A stretch of DNA of 64,000 bases, taken from Moraxellaceae bacterium AER2_44_116. Lineage in GTDB: Bacteria > Pseudomonadota > Gammaproteobacteria > Pseudomonadales > Moraxellaceae. The stretch covers positions 247,365 to 311,364 of the forward strand of contig VIAD01000003.1 in assembly GCA_006546595.1 (NCBI GenBank), written 5' to 3'. Both the position numbers and the translations under genes were made by a program. Under the pieces are notes generated by a model that was not told the origin of the DNA, did not search any database, and saw only the letters and a program-made list of their open reading frames with translations. Shown in pieces: positions 41,125 through 50,662 of this stretch; the first letter of the stretch is position 1; every line of letters starts with the position of its first letter.

Positions 41125-42372
41125 ATGGTAAAAAATCGGAATTTTTTGCAGTTTTTTCAGACTGTTGCAGGTGCGTTGCGTGTTGTATCTAAGTATTTAG
41201 TGTTTTTTTTCGCCAAAATTTTTAGTATTTTAATTGTTAAGCAGCCAAGAGTCAGTCTTTTTTTGAAGTCATTTTTAAAAAAAAATCCTAGATTGTGGCT
41301 CAAGCTTGCAGAGTATAATTTATCATCATATAACCCTCGAGATAATGAAAGTTTTGTGAGCATTAGTTTACAAGATATGAATCTATATTTCTCTAAAGAG
41401 CCTTTGAAGGATCGCAGGGGGATTGGTAGAGTTAGTCGTGAGTTATTAAAGCAATTAGAAAGTTCTCAAGCCGTTACTTACATGAAAGAATTAGATGAAG
41501 TAATAGACAAAAAACGGCCAGATATTTATTTATACACATCTATTCATTGGTGTCCAAAAAAACTACCAAAAAATACCATCGTGATGATTCATGATGTGAT
41601 TCCATTGATTTTTCCTAAAGTTTTTCCTGCAGAGTCTTATACATGGCTTTTTTATTACAAGTCTATCGCTATTCAAGCGAAGAGAATTATCACAATCAGT
41701 GAGTCCAGTGCCAAAGATATTTCATTTTATTTGGATATTCCTCTAGAGATGATTCACGTTGTTCATAATGGTGTAACTAATTTACCTGCTATTGATTGTC
41801 ATCTGTTGGATTTGCCAAAAGGGGATTATTTTGTTTATGTTGGTTCTTATGACTTTCATAAAAATATTGATGTTGTATTAAAAGCTATGAGAGATATAAA
41901 TAATAAAAATGTTTATTTAGTAATGATAGGTGATAATAAAAAATGCATGAAAATGGTTGATAAGTTGGGAATTAAAAATCAGGTCGTTTTTTTAGGTCGG
42001 ATTGATGATGGGCAAGTTGGTTATGTGATTAGTAAATCAAAAGGACTGTTATTTCCAAGCTTATATGAAGGTTTTGGGTTACCACCTTTTGAAGCGGCAT
42101 TATTAGGCGTTCCCACTATTTGTAGTGATCGTCCTGCGATGAATGTTTTGTTACGCGATGCTGCTTTGTTTGCGGATCCTTTTTCAATAGAACAATGGGT
42201 TGTACAAATGCGAGTTTTATTGGGTAATAGCCAGTTAATTGAAAGTATTGTAGCGACAGCGCATGCTCGTGCAAAAGCAATGACATGGGAGGCATCCTGT
42301 AATTCTCTGGTGAGTATATTGGAGGATGTTGCACAAGAATCGGTACAAATAAATTCCTTGCATACACCGTAG
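41125..42372 (+). CDS. Glycosyltransferase family 4
   Basis: The 415-residue GT-B protein has a hydrophobic N-terminus (YLVFFFAKIFSILIV), then KDRRGIGRVSRELLKQL typical of the mannosyltransferase-like group, VMIHDVIPLIFP, the donor domain FVYVGSYDFHKNIDVVLKAM, and FPSLYEGFGLPPFEAALLGV with the EX7E motif. The upstream 78 bases after the previous gene hold no other gene. ATG 41125 has no clear ribosome binding site. Confidence 0.85.
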   Translation: MVKNRNFLQFFQTVAGALRVVSKYLVFFFAKIFSILIVKQPRVSLFLKSFLKKNPRLWLKLAEYNLSSYNPRDNESFVSISLQDMNLYFSKEPLKDRRGIGRVSRELLKQLESSQAVTYMKELDEVIDKKRPDIYLYTSIHWCPKKLPKNTIVMIHDVIPLIFPKVFPAESYTWLFYYKSIAIQAKRIITISESSAKDISFYLDIPLEMIHVVHNGVTNLPAIDCHLLDLPKGDYFVYVGSYDFHKNIDVVLKAMRDINNKNVYLVMIGDNKKCMKMVDKLGIKNQVVFLGRIDDGQVGYVISKSKGLLFPSLYEGFGLPPFEAALLGVPTICSDRPAMNVLLRDAALFADPFSIEQWVVQMRVLLGNSQLIESIVATAHARAKAMTWEASCNSLVSILEDVAQESVQINSLHTP

Positions 42373-42432
42373 CCTGTACAGCTACAATCTGGTTAGATAT
42401 AATTCTTCTCCGAGAACTCTAAGTACTTAAAT

Positions 42433-43554
42433 ATGAGTGGTCAACAACATCTTGCTAGACTAGATATCCTCAGAGGTGTGGGCGCACTCCTTGTTTTATA
42501 CCAGCACTTTCTAGACTCCTTTCTGCCATCTTTTCGTACTGCTCATTGGCCGATTTTTACAAGTATCATTGCAGAAGGCAAAATTGGCGTTGCTTTGTTC
42601 TGTGTCATCTCTGGTTTTATATTTGAATATATCGTTCGTGGGCGAAAAATTCAGTATTGAACTTTTATTCAGGCACGCTGCTGGCGTATTTATCCTCTCT
42701 ACGGCTTAATATTGTTTGTTGCGGCAACGGCATTTCATGGTGATTTATTTCGCATTATTGAGCAGTTAGTTGGAGTAGTTGGAGTTTCTGAAACAGGGGA
42801 TATCTTTGCAGCAACATGGTCAATACCTATTGAGTTTCAATTTTATCTCGCTTTCCCTTTCCTTACGTTATTACTTGCTAAATATGGTAGCCGTCAAATG
42901 TTAGCACTGATTGGATTTTTTTTAGTCCTACGTATAGGGTTATGGTTTGCTGGCAAGGATGTAAACCACCTTGGTTATTGGTCGATTGCGGGTCGAGCAG
43001 ATCAGTTTATTGTGGGGATGCTCAGTGCGCGTCTTTACTATCAGGATCGTGTGAAGTGGTTAGGAGGTTGGGGTGGTTTTGTCTCATCCATTTGTCTTAT
43101 TGCAGTGTGTACGCAGTATTTTCACCATATCTATGGTGCGGATTATCCATGGGAGCAACAACCAATGCTTCACTGGTTTTCGGTGGTATGGCCTGATGTA
43201 CAGGCTTTTATGTTTGGTTGCTTAATACTGTCTTTTCTTCAATTGTCGATTAAAATTCCAACTTTAATTGAGCGGCCTCTACTTTTTGTCGGTACGGTTA
43301 GCTTTTCTCTCTATATCATGCATCGGATGGTTGAACACGGACTTGCACTGGCTCTCAACTGGCAGCTTGTTCAGTTTACATCGCATCAAAAGATAAATGC
43401 ATTGTTGACGTGTACGCTGGTTGAACTACCGTTAGCACTTATTGTAGCGTGGGTCGCTTATTATGCAGTTGAGAAACCATTCCACGAATTCAAGCGTGAT
43501 TATCGTACATGGGGAGATGCTTCCCATAAGGAAAAAACGAATAGCCAATCCTAA
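42433..43554 (+). pseudogene. Acyltransferase-3 family gene broken by an in-frame TGA
   Basis: The first part (42433-42660, 75 residues) begins LDILRGVGALLVLYQHFLDS, the classic start of acyltransferase-3 proteins, and ends at TGA 42658-42660. Reading through the same frame continues as TFIQARCWRIYPLYGLILFV and on to 43554, giving a normal acyltransferase-3 length of about 373 residues, with family motifs (STWSIPIEFQFYL-like SIPIEFQFYLAFPF). The frame is intact on both sides, so a single base change (probably TGG to TGA) inactivates the gene, unless this is a sequencing error. Calling it from 42712 as a separate gene would leave an N-terminally truncated membrane enzyme. Confidence 0.8.
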
Positions 43555-43761
43555 AAAGCGAACAATCGTTATACATCTGTATTTACTGAGGTGATTTAAT
43601 TTGCCTGTTCTGGCATTCGATATAATCCACTTTATAATTACTGAAGTATGTTAACATGCGCGCGATTTTTGCCGTGTACTTTCAAAGTGTAACAGTCCTA
43701 TTGTTAATGTTTTTACTTGGCACAAATAATTTTTTTGAAAACCACTGTTGTTGAATGAGTT
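43555..43761. other. Gap before the methyltransferase gene
   Basis: This AT-rich stretch of 207 bases has no gene. A TATAAT at 43621-43626 is a possible -10, with TTGCCT only 14 bases before it, too close for a standard promoter. It could still drive the genes from 43762 on. Confidence 0.3.
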
Positions 43762-45012
43762 ATGGCACTTAAAGAGAACATTAAACATCTACTTCGTCGT
43801 TTAGTTCATATTCGCTATTTAGGGCGTTTGATCCGGATTGCGGCTGCAGTTTGGCGTGGTCCCGCAATGTATGAGAAAATCAATCACATGGAACGTGTTT
43901 ATGCGGGAAACTTGCATACTTTACTAGACACAGCCTCTAGATTAAATCATGTGCAGTTAGCTCACGATAACATGATCCAATCAGCTCCTATTGCTTTGCG
44001 TGATCTGCGGCGTGATTTAAGTGATCTCCAAGAGAAAGTAAGAGCAATAGACTTGATATATTCTAATAAGTTGCAAGGATTGCTTGAAACGGCTTCTCAA
44101 TTAAATCACGTACAGTTAGCCCTTGATAATTTAGTTCAGTCAGCTCCTATTGCTTTACGTGATTTGAGGCGTGATATAACGTCTCTACAGGAGAAAAGTC
44201 AGGCTGTTGACTTGATCTGTTCTGAAAAACAGCAAGTGTTACTTGAAATAGTAACAAATTTGAATCAGTTGCGGTTAGATCATGACAGTCTAGTTGATGC
44301 TGTTCCTGTTGATTTACGAGACTTATGTAGCGATGTGATCTCCATAAAATCAACGCTTTCCTCACATGCCAGCTCCTTAGAGTATTTGTTTGGTAGAGTT
44401 GAGTTTGTCCGTAGAGAGTTAATGTTTGAGTTTAGGTATGGTGCTCGATCCTTAGTTGCAGCGGGGGATGTATTGGAAATTACCCCTAAAGTTGTTGCAG
44501 AAAGCAAATATAGTTTAGCTAAAGCAAACATCATCCGAATAAATTTAGGCTGTGGGCATATTCCGTTAGATGGCTATCTAAATGTTGATCGTCGAGAGTT
44601 GCCTCATGTTGACATAGTTGCAGAGATAGACAATTTGCCGTTTACAGAAGGAGAGGTGGCAGAGATTTTTTCTGCACATATGTTAGAGCATTTTCCACAA
44701 GAGCAACTTCGCCGTGAGTTGCTACCTTATTGGAAGTCATTATTAATTCCTAATGGTGTTTTTCGTGCTGTAGTTCCTGATGCTGAAGCAATGCTACGCG
44801 AATATACAGCGGGTGCATATCCTTATGCAGATATGCGTGAAGTAATATATGGTGCTCAGGATTATGATGGTGATTTTCATTATAATATGTTTACTCCAGA
44901 ACACCTTTCAAGCTTATTAATAGAAGCTGGATTCTCTCAGGTCAACATAATAGCGGCTGGCCGAAAAAATGGTAAATGTTTTGAGTTTGAAATTAGCGCA
45001 GTGGCTATTTAA
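43762..45012 (+). CDS. SAM methyltransferase with N-terminal coiled-coil repeats
   Basis: The 416-residue protein has a basic N-terminus (1-45), three tandem 53-residue units (about 48-100, 101-153 and 154-206; LNHVQLA at 61 and 114, LNQLRLD at 167) with heptad-like hydrophobic spacing, a linker, and a class I methyltransferase domain beginning RINLGCGHIPLDGYLNVDRR (259-278) and ending with a MFTPEHLSSLLIEAGF segment. The repeats are near-identical in units 1 and 2 and decayed in unit 3. In the chain-terminating enzyme WbdD a methyltransferase and a coiled coil set O-antigen length; this protein has the order reversed and no kinase. A capping role is inference supported by the Wzt C-terminal domain nearby. 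Confidence 0.8.
   Translation: MALKENIKHLLRRLVHIRYLGRLIRIAAAVWRGPAMYEKINHMERVYAGNLHTLLDTASRLNHVQLAHDNMIQSAPIALRDLRRDLSDLQEKVRAIDLIYSNKLQGLLETASQLNHVQLALDNLVQSAPIALRDLRRDITSLQEKSQAVDLICSEKQQVLLEIVTNLNQLRLDHDSLVDAVPVDLRDLCSDVISIKSTLSSHASSLEYLFGRVEFVRRELMFEFRYGARSLVAAGDVLEITPKVVAESKYSLAKANIIRINLGCGHIPLDGYLNVDRRELPHVDIVAEIDNLPFTEGEVAEIFSAHMLEHFPQEQLRRELLPYWKSLLIPNGVFRAVVPDAEAMLREYTAGAYPYADMREVIYGAQDYDGDFHYNMFTPEHLSSLLIEAGFSQVNIIAAGRKNGKCFEFEISAVAI
43903..44379 (+). repeat. Three 159-base tandem repeats within the methyltransferase gene
   Basis: The protein repeat of 53 residues corresponds to DNA units at about 43903-44061, 44062-44220 and 44221-44379. Units 1 and 2 share long matches such as TCAGCTCCTATTGCTTT; unit 3 is diverged. 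The reading frame is kept, so expansion or contraction would change only the coiled-coil length. Confidence 0.75.
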
Positions 45013-45023
45013 TTAGGATTATT

Positions 45024-47237
45024 ATGATGGCTTTAAACGCATATCCACGAATTTCTATTGTTATTAATACGCTGAATCGGGGGGCGAGTTTACAACAAAC
45101 CTTGACTAGTTTTAAGTGGCTTAAATATAGCGGCGAATTTGAAGTTGTTGTTGTCAATGGTCCTTCAACAGATGACTCCCAAAAAGTCATTGAGTCATGG
45201 TTGCCGCAAATTAGAGTGGGGCGTTGTGATGTTGCTAATCTTTCAAAGTCAAGAAATATTGGCATAGCAATGGCACAAGGTGATGTGGTTGCTTTTATTG
45301 ATGATGATGGTATTCCTGAGCCTGAATGGTTAGAGCAAATTGCACATGCTTATGCATCTTCTGACGTTGGTGCGGTGGGAGGTTTTGTTTTTGATCACAC
45401 GGGTTATGATTTTCAAGCCAAGTATTGTGTTGTTGACCGTTTAGGCAATGCCGATGAGTCGATTACAAAAGCGACACCGCAATTATCTTTCCCTCGAAGT
45501 TTTCGTTTTCCTCATCTATTGGGAACAAACTCAACATTTCGACGTGATGTGTTATTGCAGGTTGGCGGTTTTGATGAGGAGTATGAATATTTCCTTGATG
45601 AAACGGATGTTTGTTTGAGGGTTGTGGATGCGGGGTATGTGATTCAACAATTGCCTAATGCGTATGTTCATCACAAATTTGCGCCAAGTAACCTACGTGG
45701 AAAAAACAGAGTTGCAAAATATCGTTATCCTATTATTAAAAATAAAATATATTTTATGCTAAAAAATGCTCGTGAGTATTTCTCTCTTGAGCAAATTGAA
45801 GACGAGTATCATAAGTTTATTACTCGGCACCGTAACGACGTTAATTGGTGTGTAAGTAATAGTTTATTGTCTAAAGAAGATGCTGTTCAATTTGAGCAAG
45901 ATGCTGAAAAAGCATTAAGAGTAGGTGTTCTGCGTGGCGAGCAAGGGGCATTAGAAATGCTAACCTCTTCAAAAGTTGCTCAATATGCGGGTGATTTTTT
46001 GCCATTCGTGACGATCAATATACAAAGTCCTTTATCAGTTATTTTGATTTCTCGTGATTATCCGCCAAATCAGGGTGGAGGTATTGCGACGTTTACGCGA
46101 GATTTGGCTGTAGCTTTAGCGGCGCAAGGAAATATTGTTCACGTTATTACTCAGAGTCCAGATATTAATCGTGTTGATTTCGAGCATGGTGTTTGGGTAC
46201 ACCGAATATTGTCGTGTGACATCGGTTTATCATTGGCAGCTCAACAGCGTCATATTCCGCAGCACATTTGGAATTGGTCAGCGACTGCTTTGCGTGAAGC
46301 TGAGCGTATCTCAACACATCGTCATATTGATATTGTGGAGGCTCCCATTTGGGACTGTGAGGGTATAGCGTTTTTATTAGATAGTCGTTGGCCGCTAGTC
46401 ACAAGTCTGCATACTACATTGAAGTTTGCGATGGAATATCATCCAGAGTGGAAAAACGATCCTAATTGGCTTAAGTCTTTTGGGGAGCCTATGTTGCTAC
46501 TTGAAAAAGAGTTAATGCAATGTTCACAGTCGATACGAGCAAATAGCCATGCAATAGTAGCGGATATTGAGAGTGCGTATGATTTTAAATTTAATCAAAA
46601 CAGCCTGACAGTTATTCCACATGGCCTAGTTGATATGGATGTGACTAGTGTAAACAGTAATAAAAATATTGATGAGTTAATCGTTTTATATGTGGGGCGT
46701 CTAGAGCATCGTAAAGGAATAGATGTATTGTTGGCGGCTATTCCGAGTGTTATAGAGGAATTTCCACACGTTAAATTTCGTATTCTTGGCAATGCATCTC
46801 TAAATGCTCCAGAAGGTAAAACGTATCAAATGCTCTTTGAACAATCAAAAATAGGTAAAAGCCTAGAGCATGCAGTCCGATTTGAGGGGATGGTCAGTAA
46901 TGATGTGTTGCAAGAAGCATATCAGAATTGCGATATTTTTGTCGCTCCGAGTCGTTACGAGTCATTTGGACTTATTTTTTTAGAAGCCATGCGAGCAGGT
47001 AAGCCCGTCATTGGTTGCTTGGCAGGTGGTATGCCCGAAGTTATTTCTGAAGGGATAAATGGACTATTAGTTCCTCCTAACGATATAGAGCAGCTATCAA
47101 TGGCCTTGAAAAAACTGTTATCAGATCAAAAAAAGCGTGTTGAAATGGGAATGCGCGGTAGCCAAATGTTTATGGAAAAATTCTCTGCAATGAGAATGGC
47201 AGATGATAGCGTCGCTTTTTATCGAAAAATTATTTAA
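45024..47237 (+). CDS. Fused family 2 / family 4 glycosyltransferase
   Basis: The 737-residue protein joins two transferases. The N-terminal half (about 1-310) is GT2: ISIVINTLNRGASLQQTL, FIDDDGIPEPEWLEQ and LGTNSTFRRDVLLQVGGFDE. The C-terminal half (about 335-737) is GT4: VILISRDYPPNQGGGIATFT, VLYVGRLEHRKGIDVLLAAI and VAPSRYESFGLIFLEAMRAG. Two active sites suggest it adds two linked sugars in one pass, as in chain-extending enzymes of ABC-dependent O-antigens. AGGA precedes the ATG pair. Confidence 0.87.
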   Translation: MMALNAYPRISIVINTLNRGASLQQTLTSFKWLKYSGEFEVVVVNGPSTDDSQKVIESWLPQIRVGRCDVANLSKSRNIGIAMAQGDVVAFIDDDGIPEPEWLEQIAHAYASSDVGAVGGFVFDHTGYDFQAKYCVVDRLGNADESITKATPQLSFPRSFRFPHLLGTNSTFRRDVLLQVGGFDEEYEYFLDETDVCLRVVDAGYVIQQLPNAYVHHKFAPSNLRGKNRVAKYRYPIIKNKIYFMLKNAREYFSLEQIEDEYHKFITRHRNDVNWCVSNSLLSKEDAVQFEQDAEKALRVGVLRGEQGALEMLTSSKVAQYAGDFLPFVTINIQSPLSVILISRDYPPNQGGGIATFTRDLAVALAAQGNIVHVITQSPDINRVDFEHGVWVHRILSCDIGLSLAAQQRHIPQHIWNWSATALREAERISTHRHIDIVEAPIWDCEGIAFLLDSRWPLVTSLHTTLKFAMEYHPEWKNDPNWLKSFGEPMLLLEKELMQCSQSIRANSHAIVADIESAYDFKFNQNSLTVIPHGLVDMDVTSVNSNKNIDELIVLYVGRLEHRKGIDVLLAAIPSVIEEFPHVKFRILGNASLNAPEGKTYQMLFEQSKIGKSLEHAVRFEGMVSNDVLQEAYQNCDIFVAPSRYESFGLIFLEAMRAGKPVIGCLAGGMPEVISEGINGLLVPPNDIEQLSMALKKLLSDQKKRVEMGMRGSQMFMEKFSAMRMADDSVAFYRKII

Positions 47238-47261
47238 GGTTACAAGGATGTGAAGAGAGCG

Positions 47262-48368
47262 ATGAAGATTTCATATGTTAATGGCATCTGCTTAAAAAAC
47301 GATGCTATCTCTACAGCTATTAGTAGGGAAATAGAAGCATTGCAAGAGTTGGAAGGAGTTAGCGTTCGCCTGTATGCCTATGCATGCGATTACTCTCATT
47401 TACCCTTTCAAAAAGTAAATGATGTTTCTGATGTTGCATTTGACGAGTATTTTCAATGTAGTGATTTAGTTGTTTTTCATTTTGGTGTTTATAGTCCCTT
47501 ATTTAACCTATTGGCAATGACTCCACAACGAGCTAAACGTTTGGTTGTATTTCATAATATTACGCCAAAACAGTTTCTCCCAGCAGAAAGCCATGATTTA
47601 ATTAATAAATCGGTTATGCAAATGTCGAATATTGTTTGGGCAGACCATGTCATCTGTGTCAGTGAAACTAATTTGCAAGTATTGCGTGACGCTAATATTA
47701 ATACCCCAGCGAGTGTTTTGCCATTATCTGTCATATTGCCGATAGTCCCAAAAACCACTAAGCCAAGTTTTACGGATAATATTCTACGCATTGTGTTTTT
47801 GGGGCGTTTTGTGATGTCAAAAGGTCCTAATGAGTTACTAGACGCTTTAGAAGTGCTATTAAAACAGGGTGGGCAGCCTAAGATTCGTGTCGATATGGTT
47901 GGAAATTTTTTGTTCTCAGATCAGCAGTTACTTGAAAAGGTACGAGAGCAGGCAAACATCCTAAATCAAATATATAAAGATAATGTGCAAATTTTTATTC
48001 GTGGCAACATTACGGATAAAGAAAAGCAACAAGTCTTAGATGATGCTGATTTATTTGTTTTGCCAACATATCACGAAGGGTTTTGTGTCCCAGTGCTAGA
48101 GGCGTTGGCATCAGGTTGTCAGGTTGTGATTTATGATAATTCTAATACCCCAGCTATCTCTGGAGGTTTGGCAATACTTGTTCCAACGGGAGATATTTTA
48201 CAGCTTGCTGATGCAATTTCGAATACACTAAAAAAGGTCTGTTCGCTTGATTGGGAAACGGTTGGTTATCGTGCAGCGTGTGAGGATTCCTATCAGTATG
48301 TACAGCAGTTCTCTCCTCAACAAATAAAACAGCAGTTTGTTGATTTTATTACAAATTTTACGTCTTGA
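47262..48368 (+). CDS. Glycosyltransferase family 4
   Basis: The 368-residue GT-B enzyme begins MKISYVNGICLKNDAIS; a GTG start four codons upstream is possible. It contains VVFHNITPKQFLP, LRIVFLGRFVMSKGPNELLD and VLPTYHEGFCVPVLEALASG with the EX7E motif. Its N-terminal domain is weakly similar to that of the neighbouring transferases. It lies between the fused transferase and the ABC exporter, and probably works on the same glycan. Confidence 0.83.
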   Translation: MKISYVNGICLKNDAISTAISREIEALQELEGVSVRLYAYACDYSHLPFQKVNDVSDVAFDEYFQCSDLVVFHFGVYSPLFNLLAMTPQRAKRLVVFHNITPKQFLPAESHDLINKSVMQMSNIVWADHVICVSETNLQVLRDANINTPASVLPLSVILPIVPKTTKPSFTDNILRIVFLGRFVMSKGPNELLDALEVLLKQGGQPKIRVDMVGNFLFSDQQLLEKVREQANILNQIYKDNVQIFIRGNITDKEKQQVLDDADLFVLPTYHEGFCVPVLEALASGCQVVIYDNSNTPAISGGLAILVPTGDILQLADAISNTLKKVCSLDWETVGYRAACEDSYQYVQQFSPQQIKQQFVDFITNFTS

Positions 48369-48383
48369 TGTGTCGATATCTTA

Positions 48384-49211
48384 ATGCGGAATACGGCTAT
48401 GTATAACACTAGCAATCAGATCAATATGACGAATGTTAGATTAGCATGGATGCTAGCAAAACGAGATCTTAAAAATCGCTATGCCAGTTCTTATGCAGGA
48501 GCTGCATGGAATGTTGGTGTGCCATTACTCTATGCGTTAACCAATATCATCGTATTTTCAATTTTAATGAAAGGTAGAATGGGAAGTAATTATAGTGATG
48601 TTCCTTTTGCCTTGTTTTATCTATTACCTTTTTCTTTGTGGACTATATTTGCGGAGGTCACGAGTCGTAGTACATCAATCTTACGTGAATATAGTTATCT
48701 TATTAATAAAATAGCATTCCCTGTTTGGATATTACCATTAGTCCCTTTTGCATCGGCATTACTAGGTCAGGCGATTATTCTTATTTTTATTAGTGGGTTA
48801 ATGTTCCTACAGGGTATTGTTCCAGCCAATACCGCTTCAATTTTTTTCTTAGTGTGGTTTATTGCGTTAATACTGACGATCGGAGCGGCTTATGCAGTAT
48901 CAGCAATCAGTGTCTATATTCCTGATATGGGGCAGTTAGTCCCTGTTGTCGTTAATATCTTATTTTGGTTAACACCGTTACTTTACCCCGCTACGATTGT
49001 TGAGAAGTCTGAGTGGGTTTGGGTTCGGAATATTGTGATGGATTATAATCCTTTTTATTATATTGTTGAGTCCGCTCGCCTTGCAGTTTTTGGTACAGGT
49101 TATTTTGAGTGGAGTTATCTAGGGTTTGCTGCTTTAGCTGCTACATTATTTTTTGTGGTTGGAGTATGGATTTTTAGAAAGTTACAGCCTGGTTTTGCTG
49201 ATATTGTTTAG
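48384..49211 (+). CDS. wzm: O-antigen ABC transporter permease (Wzm-like)
   Basis: The 275-residue integral membrane protein has six hydrophobic segments and the ABC-2 permease pattern: WMLAKRDLKNRYASSYAGA at the N-terminus, then LLPFSLWTIFAEVTSRS and YNPFYYIVESARLAVFG at the C-terminus. It pairs with the ATPase encoded 13 bases downstream to export undecaprenyl-linked polysaccharide. Start at ATG 48384 or 48399 cannot be decided. Confidence 0.9.
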   Translation: MRNTAMYNTSNQINMTNVRLAWMLAKRDLKNRYASSYAGAAWNVGVPLLYALTNIIVFSILMKGRMGSNYSDVPFALFYLLPFSLWTIFAEVTSRSTSILREYSYLINKIAFPVWILPLVPFASALLGQAIILIFISGLMFLQGIVPANTASIFFLVWFIALILTIGAAYAVSAISVYIPDMGQLVPVVVNILFWLTPLLYPATIVEKSEWVWVRNIVMDYNPFYYIVESARLAVFGTGYFEWSYLGFAALAATLFFVVGVWIFRKLQPGFADIV

Positions 49212-49224
49212 GGAGCGGTAAATT

Positions 49225-50601
49225 ATGACAGTAATAAATCGTAAAGATGTCATTATTCAGTTATCGAATGTCAGCAAAATCTATCGGACTTATTCTTCAC
49301 CAAGATATCGTTTGATGGAGTTATTATCGGCTGAACGTAAATCATATCATGAAGAAAAAAAAGCGTTGGATGACGTTTCATTTACACTTCAAAAAGGTTC
49401 TAGGTTAGGGATTGTTGGAGAGAATGGGAGTGGAAAGAGTACCTTATTAAAAGTATTGTCTGGAGTGTTAACCCCATCCATTGGTACGGTTAATGTGCAG
49501 GGGCGTATTTCAGCTTTGTTAGAGTTAGGGGCTGGTTTTCATCCAGAACTGAGTGGCCGTGAAAATATTATGCAGTTTTGTATGTTACACGGCATGAAAC
49601 ATGAGGAAATTGAAGATGCATTACCTGAAATTATTCAATTTAGTGAATTACGTAATGCTATCGAACACCCTGTCAAAACTTATAGTAGTGGGATGGCTGT
49701 ACGCCTAGGCTTTGCATGTGCTGTGTATGTGCAACCTGACATCTTAATTGTGGATGAAGCTCTGAGTGTTGGCGATGCATATTTTCAAAATAAATGCTTA
49801 CACAAGATACGTTCTATGCTTGATGATGGTGTGACTTTCATTTATGTCACTCATGCTGCCGATGCGATTCGTTCTTTGTGCGATCAAGGATTATGGATGG
49901 AGAATGGACAAATACGAATGCAAGGCACATCAGCAGCTGTAGGTGCGGCATATCAGCAACAAATTTTTAAGCGATTAGTTAAAGCGGGCTTTTCAGAAAA
50001 AATTAATGTCACAGAGCTGAGTACGACAGACAGTGCCAATACTTTACAGTTGCCTGAAAAAACCAGTTTAATAGATATTGCAAGAGCTCAAGCTTTTGCA
50101 GATCGCGTAGAGCCGTTGAGAACTGGTAGTGGTGAAGCTGTTATCACCGATATCGTGTTATATGATAGTGAAGGTAATGCAACAGACTCTGTGGGTTTTA
50201 GAGAACCAAGTGTATTGCGCGTATTTTTTACCATAAAAAATGCTGTGAGTGTTGATACGTCTTTGAATGTTGGTTTGACTGATTATTCAGGCAGACAGAT
50301 ATGTCATTTTAGTTCTTTAGTTCGTGGTATTGATCTTGCAACGTTAAACGTTGGAGAACCTTATGTTATGGATTTCTCTTATACGTCATCTTTATGTCCA
50401 AATGAATATGGCATTATTGCTGGAATTAGCACAATGACAAAGCATCCTGCTCGGCATGGACAAATGCTTGTTGAGTCTGTATTAGATTATTGTGTTGGTG
50501 GTGGTCGATTTAATGTGCGATTCCCTGATGAGATCTGTAATGAAGATTTATGGGGCGTCGTCGCCTTGGATTATAGTTCGACTCTTTGGGTGGCTAACTA
50601 A
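49225..50601 (+). CDS. wzt: O-antigen ABC transporter ATPase with C-terminal carbohydrate-binding domain (Wzt-like)
   Basis: The 458-residue protein has an ABC ATPase domain (about 1-250): Walker A GENGSGKST (66-74), signature YSSGMAVRLGFA (near 153) and Walker B ILIVDEAL (near 173). The extra C-terminal half (about 290-458) has a beta-rich pattern (VITDIVLYDSEGNATDSV ... FRVFFTIKN-like segments) as in the Wzt C-terminal domain that binds the modified non-reducing end of the O-chain in E. coli O9a. This implies export of a chain with a specific terminal cap. Confidence 0.9.
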   Translation: MTVINRKDVIIQLSNVSKIYRTYSSPRYRLMELLSAERKSYHEEKKALDDVSFTLQKGSRLGIVGENGSGKSTLLKVLSGVLTPSIGTVNVQGRISALLELGAGFHPELSGRENIMQFCMLHGMKHEEIEDALPEIIQFSELRNAIEHPVKTYSSGMAVRLGFACAVYVQPDILIVDEALSVGDAYFQNKCLHKIRSMLDDGVTFIYVTHAADAIRSLCDQGLWMENGQIRMQGTSAAVGAAYQQQIFKRLVKAGFSEKINVTELSTTDSANTLQLPEKTSLIDIARAQAFADRVEPLRTGSGEAVITDIVLYDSEGNATDSVGFREPSVLRVFFTIKNAVSVDTSLNVGLTDYSGRQICHFSSLVRGIDLATLNVGEPYVMDFSYTSSLCPNEYGIIAGISTMTKHPARHGQMLVESVLDYCVGGGRFNVRFPDEICNEDLWGVVALDYSSTLWVAN

Positions 50602-50662
50602 TGTTAAAAATAGGAAAGTGCGGATATCCTATTACTATTTGTAGTTTGCTAGCACGGTCATT

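Noticed and set aside
42712..43554. A separate acyltransferase gene starting at 42712
   Set aside because: It is in the same frame as the upstream fragment, and the first catalytic motifs lie before the TGA, so this is the second part of one broken gene.
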